Origin: Proteobacteria bacterium SG_bin5
GTDB taxonomy: Bacteria; Pseudomonadota; Alphaproteobacteria; Sphingomonadales; Sphingomonadaceae
Reading direction: 5' to 3'
DNA: 25,115 nt
Assembly: GCA_002083475.1 (NCBI GenBank)
Contig: LWDI01000006.1
Span: 1-25,115, forward strand
A program made the position numbers and the translations under genes. The notes beneath the pieces were generated by a model. The model saw only the letters and a program-made list of their open reading frames with translations, searched no databases and was not told where the DNA came from. Positions 5,914 through 12,416 of the stretch are shown in pieces. Every line of letters begins with the position of its first letter. The stretch's first letter is position 1.

Positions 5914-6824
5914 GCGCAAGCGAGCCGGATCTGCTTGGCCGGCTTGTCGAAGGTGATCGCGGCGCAGCGATCGAGCAAATCGCGCCCGATGATCACCACG
6001 TCGCGGCGTTCGTTGCCGCGCTTGGCGGTCACCACCACTTCCTCGGGATCGGCGTCGGCGTCCTTCACGCCCGCGACCGAGCCATTGTCCGAAATCCGCA
6101 CCAGCACCTCGTCGAGCCGCAAACCGCCAAACACCAAGGGCCGCGCGAATTTGAGCCTGCGCGCCGGCCGCATGATGCCAAACGCAACATGCGCCGGTTG
6201 GGGCGCGCCTTGCAACTCCCCGCCCAAAAATTCGGCGAGCGCCGCGCCCGCGCCGGCGGTGGCGAGCGAGCGCGGGTGCTGCGGATCGAAGAGCAGGATG
6301 ATCGGCCGCTTGCCGAGCATCACCCGCGCATAGCTCGGGCGGAACATCTGCTGGACGAGCGGAAGCACCGTTTCGCGCTCGCCGCCGCTCGGCGCGCGCA
6401 GCTCGAAGCGCACGACCCGCGCCGGGATGCCGCCCGGACCCACCGCCGCATCGGCGCCCTGGGCATAATCGCGCTCGAACCACACGACGCGGCGGCGATA
6501 GCTCATCCCTTGATAGTCGAGCCGCGTGACCGAGGTATCGCCGCGCACTTTCACCGGCCCCACTTTCACGCTGAAGCCGAACAGCCCGGCATGGAGCCCG
6601 ATGCGGGTGCGATAACCGGGGTTGAGCGTGGGCGCGGCGGGCGCCCAGGGGCTGAGCAACAGCTTGCCCGGCTGGCCGCCGAGCTTCGCCGGCACGACGC
6701 CATCGCCGCGCACGACGAAGACGGGGTCGCCCGCGCCCGCGATCAGCATCGGCGCCATCAGTCCCGCCAGAATCACGCGCGATCGCATCGCTTTGCCCCG
6801 CATCGCTTTGCCCCTTTGCCGCAT
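5910..6824 (-). CDS. Secreted retropepsin-like protein lacking catalytic DTG, upstream paralogue (304 aa)
   Basis: The N-terminus holds several Arg/Lys and then a hydrophobic run (VILAGLMAPMLIAGAG, about residues 17-32), a signal peptide. First lobe: AKLGGQPGKLLLSPWAPAAP where retropepsins have the DTGA loop. Second lobe: IILLFDPQHPRSLATAG (175-191), aligned with FDPRAADSFATAG of the neighbour. The C-terminus IIGRDLLDRCAAITFDKPAKQIRLAC parallels the neighbour's RIGRDWLDRCSRLTYD and EIRLSC. EEVVVTAKRGNERR (261-274) precedes it. Three in-frame ATGs (6824, 6803, 6788) occur, the latter two inside a tandem 15-bp repeat; 6824 is preferred because GAGGG stands four bases before it, while 6788 gives a more compact signal peptide. 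The gene diverges from recQ with 112 bases between starts. Function unknown; a periplasmic or surface binding role is one possibility. Confidence 0.75.
   Translation of the reverse strand: MRQRGKAMRGKAMRSRVILAGLMAPMLIAGAGDPVFVVRGDGVVPAKLGGQPGKLLLSPWAPAAPTLNPGYRTRIGLHAGLFGFSVKVGPVKVRGDTSVTRLDYQGMSYRRRVVWFERDYAQGADAAVGPGGIPARVVRFELRAPSGGERETVLPLVQQMFRPSYARVMLGKRPIILLFDPQHPRSLATAGAGAALAEFLGGELQGAPQPAHVAFGIMRPARRLKFARPLVFGGLRLDEVLVRISDNGSVAGVKDADADPEEVVVTAKRGNERRDVVIIGRDLLDRCAAITFDKPAKQIRLACA
6785..6814. repeat. Tandem duplication of a 15-bp unit within a signal-peptide region
   Basis: GCATCGCTTTGCCCC occurs twice head to tail (6785-6799, 6800-6814). On the coding (minus) strand each copy carries an ATG preceded by GGGGCAAAGCG. 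The duplication therefore supplies alternative start codons and adds KAMRG-type basic residues before the hydrophobic core. Copy-number change would alter protein length in steps of five residues without shifting frame. Confidence 0.85.
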
Positions 6825-6936
6825 CACGCCCTCATCCTGCGGCAAAAGGCAAGCGCCGTGCTGGTGGTTTCGGCGCCAAATCGTGCCGGGGACGCACGCT
6901 CGACACCGCCCCCCGGCTGGCGCTAGGCGCTCGGAG

Positions 6937-8700
6937 GTGATCGATCCGCTGCCCATCCTGCGCCAGACCTTCGGCTTTCCCGATTTTCGCGGGGTGCAGC
7001 GCCAGGTGATCGACCGGGTGCTCGCGGGCGCGGGGACGCTCGCGGTGATGCCGACCGGGGCGGGCAAGTCGCTTTGCTATCAGCTGCCGGCGGTGGCGCT
7101 GCCGGGGACGTGCGTCGTCGTGTCGCCGCTGATCGCGCTGATGCACGATCAATTGCGCTCGGCCGAGGCGATCGGGCTCAAGGCCGCCACCCTCACCTCG
7201 GTCGACACCAACCAGGCCGAGACCGTCGCGCGCTTCCGCGGCGGCGCGCTCGATCTGCTCTATGTCGCGCCCGAGCGCGCCTCAAGCGAGGGGTTTCGCG
7301 CGCTGCTGGGGCAAAGCCGCCTCGCCTTGTTCGCGATCGACGAGGCGCATTGCGTGAGCGAATGGGGGCATGATTTCCGCCCCGATTACCGGCTTCTGAA
7401 GCCGCTGCTCGATCGTTTCCCCGATGTGCCGCGCTTGGCGCTGACCGCGACCGCCGACGCGCATACCCGCGCGGACATATTGGAGCAGCTCGGCATCCCG
7501 CGCGACGGGCTGATCGTCGCGGGGTTCGATCGGCCCAATATCCGCTACGCCATCTCGCCGCGCGAAACGCTCGGCCGCCAGCTCGCCGAGCTGGTGCGCG
7601 CGAACCCCGGCCCCGGCATCGTCTATGCCCCCACCCGCGCCGCGACCGAGCGGCTCGCCGAGCAATTGGTGCGCACCGGGCGGCCGACGCGCGCTTATCA
7701 TGCCGGGCTCGACCCAGCGATCCGCGCGCGCGCCCAGGCCGATTTCGTCGCCAGCGAGGATATGGTGATATGCGCCACGATCGCCTTCGGCATGGGGATC
7801 GACAAGCCCGACGTCCGCTTCGTCGCGCACGCGGCTTTGCCCAAATCGATCGAGGCCTATTATCAGGAAACCGGCCGCGCCGGGCGCGACGGCGACCCGA
7901 GCGTCGCGCATCTCTTCTGGGGCGCGGAGGATTTCGCGCAAGGCTGGCGCCGCGTGAGCGAGGCCGAGCCCGAGCGGCAGAAAACGGTGCGCGCCCAGCT
8001 CCAGGCGATGCAGGCGCTGGTCGAGACCCCGGGGTGCCGGCGCGCGGTGCTGCTCAGGCATTTCGGCGAGAGCCCCGCCGATTTCTGCGGCAATTGCGAC
8101 AATTGTCTGGCGCGCCCGGCCGTGCTCGACGCGACCGAACTCGCGCGCAAATTCCTGAGCGCGGTCTATCGCACGGGGCAGAGCTTCGGCGTCGGGCATT
8201 TGGAAAAAGTGCTCACCGGCGCGCGCGACGAGCGGATCGAAAAGCTCGGCCATGATGGGCTGTCGGTGTTCGGCATCGTCCAGGGCGAGGAGGCGAAATT
8301 GCTCCGCCCGCTCGCGCGCGCGCTGCAGGCGCGCGGGGTGCTCACCGCCAATGAGCATGGCGGGCTGCAACTCACGGGCAGCGCGCGCGCGGTGTTGCGC
8401 GGCGAGGAGCCGGTCGCGATCGTCGCCCCTCCGCCCCCCAAGCGCCGCGAGCGCCGCCAGGCCGAAGCCACGCCCGACGATCCGTTGTTCGAGGCGCTTC
8501 GCGCCAAGCGCCGCGAGCTGGCGAGCGCGGCGGGGGTGCCGCCCTATGTGATCTTCCACGATTCGGTGCTGCGCGACATGGCCGCGCTCAAACCCCAAAG
8601 CCGCGCCGCGCTCGCCCAGATCAGCGGCATCGGCGCGCGCAAGATGGAGGCTTATGGCGAGGCGTTTCTGGCGGTGATTCGGGAGAATGCGCTCGATTGA
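6937..8700 (+). CDS. recQ: ATP-dependent DNA helicase RecQ
   Basis: 3'-5' superfamily 2 helicase for recombination and replication-fork repair in the cytoplasm. 587 residues, typical length. The Walker A TGAGKS has Lys44, the DEAH box is Asp135-His138 followed by the RecQ-specific aromatic loop region CVSEWGHDFRPDY. Helicase motifs GIVYAPTR, FGMGIDKPDVR and ETGRAGRDG are all present. The zinc site is Cys367 with CGNCDNC (Cys384, 387, 390). A winged-helix RQC region follows, then a C-terminal HRDC domain (from about residue 510; ISGIGARKMEAYG). The GTG at 6937 is chosen because the family begins just there (DPLPILRQTFGFPDFRGVQ) and longer frames run into the divergent neighbour. The stop overlaps a strong hairpin. 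Very secure. Confidence 0.96.
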   Translation: MIDPLPILRQTFGFPDFRGVQRQVIDRVLAGAGTLAVMPTGAGKSLCYQLPAVALPGTCVVVSPLIALMHDQLRSAEAIGLKAATLTSVDTNQAETVARFRGGALDLLYVAPERASSEGFRALLGQSRLALFAIDEAHCVSEWGHDFRPDYRLLKPLLDRFPDVPRLALTATADAHTRADILEQLGIPRDGLIVAGFDRPNIRYAISPRETLGRQLAELVRANPGPGIVYAPTRAATERLAEQLVRTGRPTRAYHAGLDPAIRARAQADFVASEDMVICATIAFGMGIDKPDVRFVAHAALPKSIEAYYQETGRAGRDGDPSVAHLFWGAEDFAQGWRRVSEAEPERQKTVRAQLQAMQALVETPGCRRAVLLRHFGESPADFCGNCDNCLARPAVLDATELARKFLSAVYRTGQSFGVGHLEKVLTGARDERIEKLGHDGLSVFGIVQGEEAKLLRPLARALQARGVLTANEHGGLQLTGSARAVLRGEEPVAIVAPPPPKRRERRQAEATPDDPLFEALRAKRRELASAAGVPPYVIFHDSVLRDMAALKPQSRAALAQISGIGARKMEAYGEAFLAVIRENALD

Positions 8701-8725
8701 GCCCCTACCCTGAAGGGGAGGGGCT
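8700..8725 (+). terminator. Hairpin at the recQ stop, possible terminator
   Basis: AGCCCCT pairs with AGGGGCT (7 bp) around an inner CCC-TGAA-GGG stem, interrupted by one A-G mismatch. The outer stem begins at the last base of the recQ stop codon. No T-tract follows (AGTTGCTCC), so it would be a weak intrinsic terminator or an mRNA 3'-end stabiliser. Confidence 0.4.
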
Positions 8726-8780
8726 AGTTGCTCCGAAACCACATCTTTATCCCATCCCCCACAGCCGCTAGCCTTGCCCC

Positions 8781-9197
8781 ATGACCCCACTCGCCCCCGA
8801 TTTCGCCGTCGCGCCGCAGATCGCGCCCGAGGACATGCCCGCCCTCGCCGCGCAAGGCGTGAAGATCATCGTCTGCAACCGCCCCGATGGCGAGGAATGG
8901 GGCCAGCCCGCCAATGCCGATCTCCGCGCGGCGGCGGAGGCGGCGGGGCTCGCGTTCGTCGATATCCCCGTCACCCACGCCGGTTTTTCGCACGCGCAGA
9001 TCGAGGCGCTCGGCCAAGTGCTCGACCGGCAAGCGCCGGTGCTCGCCTTTTGCCGATCGGGGACGCGCAGCGCGTTCCTCTGGGCGCTCACCCGCGCGGC
9101 GCGGGGGGACGATCCCGACGACCTCGCGCGGGTGGCGGCGGCGGCGGGCTATGATCTGTCGCCGATCCACGGCCTGCTGCAGACGCTGCGGCCGTGA
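8781..9197 (+). CDS. TIGR01244/DUF442 family phosphatase- or sulfurtransferase-like protein
   Basis: 138 residues with the DUF442 (Blh-type) layout: a start like FAVAPQIAPEDMPALAAQGVKIIVCNRPDGEE, a central VDIPVTHAGFS, then the active-site loop CRSGTR (Cys91-Arg96) followed by SAFLWAL. The six-residue Cys-to-Arg loop is closer to rhodaneses than to the CX5R of protein phosphatases, which is why the family carries both names. In other bacteria the domain occurs alone or fused to a metallo-beta-lactamase fold linked to sulfide metabolism; no such partner is adjacent here. Its TGA overlaps the GTG of the next gene, suggesting coupled translation. Family call is secure; the substrate is unknown. 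Confidence 0.88.
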   Translation: MTPLAPDFAVAPQIAPEDMPALAAQGVKIIVCNRPDGEEWGQPANADLRAAAEAAGLAFVDIPVTHAGFSHAQIEALGQVLDRQAPVLAFCRSGTRSAFLWALTRAARGDDPDDLARVAAAAGYDLSPIHGLLQTLRP

Positions 9198-9532
9198 TCG
9201 CGCAGCTGCTCGGCTCGCTGGTCGCGATCCTGGCGCTCGCCGGGCTCGCGCGCTGGCTGGGGCTGGGCGGCGGCGGCATCGATAGCGAGGCGGCGGCGAT
9301 CGCCGAGGCCGAGGCGAGTTTCACGGGCTTTCGCGCCACCCGCGCGACGCTCTCGAGCGATGGCGCCTCGGCGCTGGTCGCGGGCGCCGACGGCAGCTTC
9401 GTCGTGCTCAAACGCCACGGCGCGCATCTCGCCGGGCGCCGGGTGGGCGCCGCGCAACTCGCCGAGACGCCAGAAGGGTGGCGCGTCGACCCGGGCGACG
9501 CGCGCTTCGGCTCGGTCTTGGTCCGGCGCTGA
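9194..9532 (+). CDS. Small membrane-anchored protein (112 aa), function unknown
   Basis: Begins with one hydrophobic helix (IAQLLGSLVAILALAGLARWL, about residues 2-22). A soluble domain of roughly 80 residues follows, with repeated short strands (ALVAGADGSFVVLKRHGAHLAGRRV ... AQLAETPEGWRVDPGDARFGSVLVRR). The GTG start overlaps the preceding stop (GTGA), and the sterol desaturase gene follows after 20 bases, so it sits in the middle of a probable four-gene run. I do not recognise a named family. The regular hydrophobic pattern and conserved-looking end suggest a real beta-rich domain facing the cytoplasm or periplasm; orientation cannot be decided. Confidence 0.75.
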   Translation: MIAQLLGSLVAILALAGLARWLGLGGGGIDSEAAAIAEAEASFTGFRATRATLSSDGASALVAGADGSFVVLKRHGAHLAGRRVGAAQLAETPEGWRVDPGDARFGSVLVRR

Positions 9533-9552
9533 CAGGCGTGTAAGTAACGCTG

Positions 9553-10539
9553 ATGGCGCTCCCCAACCCGGTCGATTATGCGATTCCCGGCTTCGTCCTG
9601 CTGATCCTGGCGGAGATGCTCGTCGCGCGCGCGCGCCACCGGCGGCGCTATGAGCCGCGCGACACCTTGACCTCGCTCGCGTTGGGGCTGGGGAGCACGA
9701 TCGCCGGATTGCTTTCGGGCGGGCTGGTGTTCGCCCTGGCGAGCTGGGTCCACCAATTTCGCCTCTTCGAGATCGGCTGGGCCTGGTATTGGTTCGTCAT
9801 CGCCTTCGTGCTCGACGACTTGGCTTATTACGTCTTCCACCGCTCGGCGCACCGCGTGCGCTGGTTCTGGGCGAGCCATGTCATCCACCACAGCTCGCAA
9901 CATTATAATCTGTCGACCGCGCTGCGGCAGACCTGGACGGGCTTTTTCAGCCTAGGCTTCATCTTCCGCCTGCCCCTGTTCCTGATCGGCTTCCCGCCGG
10001 CGATGGTGTTCTTCGTGGCAGGGCTAAACCTCGTCTATCAATTCTGGATCCATACCGAGGCGGTGGGGCGGATGCCGGCGTGGTTCGAGGCCGTGATGAA
10101 CACCCCCAGCCACCACCGCGTCCACCACGCGACCAACCCGCGCTATCTCGACAAGAATTACGCGGGCGTGTTCATCGTCTGGGACAAGCTGTTCGGCACC
10201 TTCGAGCGCGAGCGCGATGACGAGGTGATCCGCTACGGCATCGTCAAGCAGCTCGGCAGCTTCAACCTGCTCTGGGCGGCGTTCCATGAATGGGTAGGGA
10301 TCGCCGAGGATTTGTGGCGCGCGCCGGGCTGGCGCAACAAGCTCGGCTATCTGCTGATGCCGCCGGGGTGGAGCCATGACGGCAGCCGCGAAACATCCGA
10401 ATTGATCAAACAACGCTGGGCGGAGACCCAAAAGGGAGAGGGCGCGTGGAACAGGCGGACGTCATCGTCATCGGCGGCGGATCGGGGGGGAGCGCCGTTG
10501 CCGGGCGACTCGTCGAGCGCGGCTACCGGGTCTGTCTGA
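9553..10539 (+). CDS. Sterol desaturase / fatty acid hydroxylase family membrane protein
   Basis: Integral membrane di-iron enzyme family that hydroxylates or desaturates lipids. Hydrophobic helices appear at about residues 8-25, 43-65, 77-95 and 130-165. The histidine clusters are HRSAH (His96, His100), HVIHHSSQH (109, 112, 113, 117), a lone His167 in WIHTEA, and HHRVHH (187-192). These fit the HX3-4H, HX2-3HH, HX2-3HH iron ligands of the family. The natural-looking end is near WAETQKGEGA (residue 298). The frame continues 94 bases into the next gene and adds a Ser/Ala/Arg tail with no family character. The substrate is unknown; in related bacteria such genes serve carotenoid, hopanoid or fatty-acid modification. 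Confidence 0.9.
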   Translation: MALPNPVDYAIPGFVLLILAEMLVARARHRRRYEPRDTLTSLALGLGSTIAGLLSGGLVFALASWVHQFRLFEIGWAWYWFVIAFVLDDLAYYVFHRSAHRVRWFWASHVIHHSSQHYNLSTALRQTWTGFFSLGFIFRLPLFLIGFPPAMVFFVAGLNLVYQFWIHTEAVGRMPAWFEAVMNTPSHHRVHHATNPRYLDKNYAGVFIVWDKLFGTFERERDDEVIRYGIVKQLGSFNLLWAAFHEWVGIAEDLWRAPGWRNKLGYLLMPPGWSHDGSRETSELIKQRWAETQKGEGAWNRRTSSSSAADRGGAPLPGDSSSAATGSV

Positions 10540-12023
10540 TCGAGGCGGGCGGGCGCAATAATGGCTGGCGCACCAAAATGCCCGGCGCGCTCGCGCTCCA
10601 GACCAACGCGACCAATTGGCGCTATGAAACGGTGCCGCAAGCCGGGCTGAACGGCCGGCGCGGCTATCAGCCGCGCGGGCGGGGGCTGGGCGGCTCCTCG
10701 GCGATCAACGCGATGATCTATATTCGCGGCAACGCCTGGGATTATGACAATTGGGCGGCGATGGGCTGCGCCGGCTGGTCCTATGCCGAGGTGCTCCCCT
10801 ATTTCAAACGCGCCGAGCATAACGTGCGCGGCGGCGACGATTTTCACGGCGACGACGGCCCCTTGTGGGTGAGCGACCAACGCCATCCCAATCCCGGCTC
10901 GCTCGCCTTCGTCGAGGCGGGCGCGTCGCTGCAAATCCCGCGCAACGACGATTTCAACGGCGCACGGCAGGAAGGCATCGGCCTTTACCAAGTCACCCAA
11001 AAGGGCGGCGAGCGCTGGAGCGCGGCGCGCGCTTATCTGGAGCCCAAGCGCGGCGACCCGAAGCTGCGCGTCATCACCGGCGTCACCGCCGAGAAGCTCT
11101 TGTTCGAGGATGGCCGCGCGGTCGGCGTGTCTTACTTGCGCGGCGGCGAGCGGCACGAGGCGCGCGCCCGCGCGGTGGTGCTGAGCGCCGGCGTGTTCGG
11201 CACGCCGCAATTGCTGATGCTCTCGGGCATCGGCCCGGCGCGCCACCTCGCCGATCATGGCATCGCGGTGCGGCTCGATCGTCCGGCGGTGGGCGAAAAT
11301 CTGCAAGACCATCTCGATTATGTCGCCGCTTATGAATGCGCCGACACGCGCTTCCTGGGATCGAACCTCGGCGGCTCGCTCAACGCGCTGAAGGCGATGG
11401 TGCAATGGTTCCGGCGCCGCGAGGGGCCGATGACGACGCCCTATGCCGAAAGCGGCGCCTTTCTGAAGATCGAGCCCGACGCCCCCTGCCCCGATGTCCA
11501 GCTCCATTTCGTGATCGCCGCGCTCGAGGATCACGGCCGGGTGAAAGTGCGCGCGCATGGCTATTCGGGGCATGTCTGCGTGCTGCGGCCCGAGAGCAAG
11601 GGGCGGGTGACGCTCGCCTCGTCGGACCCGCGCGCGATGCCGCTGATCGACCCGCGCTTCTTGAGCGATCCGCGCGACTTGTCGCTGATGAAAAAGGGGG
11701 TGCGCGCGATGTACCGCATCCTCGAAACGCCGCCGATGAGCGATTATCAGGGGCGCGATCGCAACCCGGTCGATCTGAACGACGACGCCGCGATCGAAGC
11801 GCTGATCCGCGCGCGATCGGACACCATCTATCACCCGGTCGGCACCGCGCGGATGGGATCGGACGATCAGGCGGTGTGCGATCCGAAGCTGCGCGTGCGC
11901 GGGGTCGAGGGGCTTTATGTGGCGGACGCGTCGATCATGCCCAAGCTCGTCTCGGGCAACACCAACGCCCCCTCGATCATGATCGGCGAACGCGCGGCCG
12001 AGTTCGTGGCGGCGGAGTTGTAG
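10446..12023 (+). CDS. GMC-family FAD oxidoreductase (choline/alcohol dehydrogenase-like)
   Basis: 525 residues. N-terminal FAD-binding motif VIVIGGGSGGSAVAGRLVERG, then the GMC signature region GRGLGGSSAINAMIYIRGN, and a second signature around GVFGTPQLLMLSGIGP. The catalytic pair is His463 (YHPVGTARMG) and Asn507 (SGNTNAP), 44 residues apart as in choline oxidase/BetA-type enzymes. C-terminal GLYVADASIMPKL is typical. The family oxidises primary alcohols, choline, long-chain alcohols or polyethylene glycol; the substrate cannot be read from sequence. The GTG start at 10446 has AGGGAGAGGGC upstream and lies inside the sterol desaturase frame. Lack of BetA neighbours (betB, betI) argues against a dedicated glycine-betaine role. 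Family call is very secure. Confidence 0.93.
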   Translation: MEQADVIVIGGGSGGSAVAGRLVERGYRVCLIEAGGRNNGWRTKMPGALALQTNATNWRYETVPQAGLNGRRGYQPRGRGLGGSSAINAMIYIRGNAWDYDNWAAMGCAGWSYAEVLPYFKRAEHNVRGGDDFHGDDGPLWVSDQRHPNPGSLAFVEAGASLQIPRNDDFNGARQEGIGLYQVTQKGGERWSAARAYLEPKRGDPKLRVITGVTAEKLLFEDGRAVGVSYLRGGERHEARARAVVLSAGVFGTPQLLMLSGIGPARHLADHGIAVRLDRPAVGENLQDHLDYVAAYECADTRFLGSNLGGSLNALKAMVQWFRRREGPMTTPYAESGAFLKIEPDAPCPDVQLHFVIAALEDHGRVKVRAHGYSGHVCVLRPESKGRVTLASSDPRAMPLIDPRFLSDPRDLSLMKKGVRAMYRILETPPMSDYQGRDRNPVDLNDDAAIEALIRARSDTIYHPVGTARMGSDDQAVCDPKLRVRGVEGLYVADASIMPKLVSGNTNAPSIMIGERAAEFVAAEL

Positions 12024-12041
12024 CGGCGCCGTTCTCCGAAC

Positions 12042-12135
12042 GCGTCGCCCCGGCGCAAGCCGGGGCCTCCCCGTTCAGGAGCGCACGCCTTTCAATGGGC
12101 GTCCTCGGTATACACCAGGGCCGGCTTTCGCTATG
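12042..12135. repeat. REP-like hairpin with a decayed second arm
   Basis: The arm 12042-12069 is a 7-bp stem with a GCAA loop (CCCCGGC-GCAA-GCCGGGG), flanked by GCGT and CCTC as in the copy at 2153. A degraded reverse-complement arm (AGGGCCGGCTTTCGCTATGG) lies at about 12117-12135. It follows the GMC oxidoreductase stop by 18 bases and could help end that transcript. Confidence 0.7.
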
Positions 12136-12151
12136 GTTCACGCAGCTATGG

Positions 12152-12304
12152 GGTTCGCGCAGAGGCGCGGAGATCGCAGAGAGGACGCCGAGCGTAGGGC
12201 GGCGCGCAGCGCCTTCTTTATCGATTGGATCGCACCCACGTCGCGTCAGCGCGGGTCGCTCTCCGCGCCCCTCCCTTCGCGTCCTCCGCGCCTCTGCGCG
12301 AACC
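12152..12304. repeat. Perfect 21-bp inverted repeat of the GGTTCGCGCAGAG family
   Basis: GGTTCGCGCAGAGGCGCGGA (12152-12171, plus one base) and its exact reverse complement at 12284-12304 enclose about 110 bases of no recognisable coding content. The inner flanks continue the CGCAGAG/CGCGGAG theme imperfectly. A closely related pair bounds a repeat at 20063-20272. Together with the hairpin at 12042 it fills the gap between convergent genes. Confidence 0.85.
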
Positions 12305-12331
12305 AACCACCTCTCCCCAACAGCGCCCGCC

Positions 12332-12362
12332 AAAAATAGGCCGGCACATCGCTGCACCGGCC
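12332..12362 (-). terminator. Rho-independent terminator of glnK-amtB
   Basis: On the minus strand GGCCGGTGCA (12353-12362) pairs with TGTGCCGGCC (12339-12348) over ten positions, two of them G-T wobbles, around a GCGA loop. TATTTTT follows directly. It lies 55 bases past the amtB stop at 12417 and is the clearest intrinsic terminator in the window. A second GC hairpin (about 12391-12413) sits between it and the stop, without a T-tract. Confidence 0.85.
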
Positions 12363-12416
12363 CAGGTCGTCCGCAGGAGGAACATCGTGTCCGGGGGGCA
12401 CCCGCCCCCGGGGAAA

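Noticed and set aside
7282..8790. 502-codon minus-strand frame
   Set aside because: Antisense to recQ, which has complete helicase motifs.
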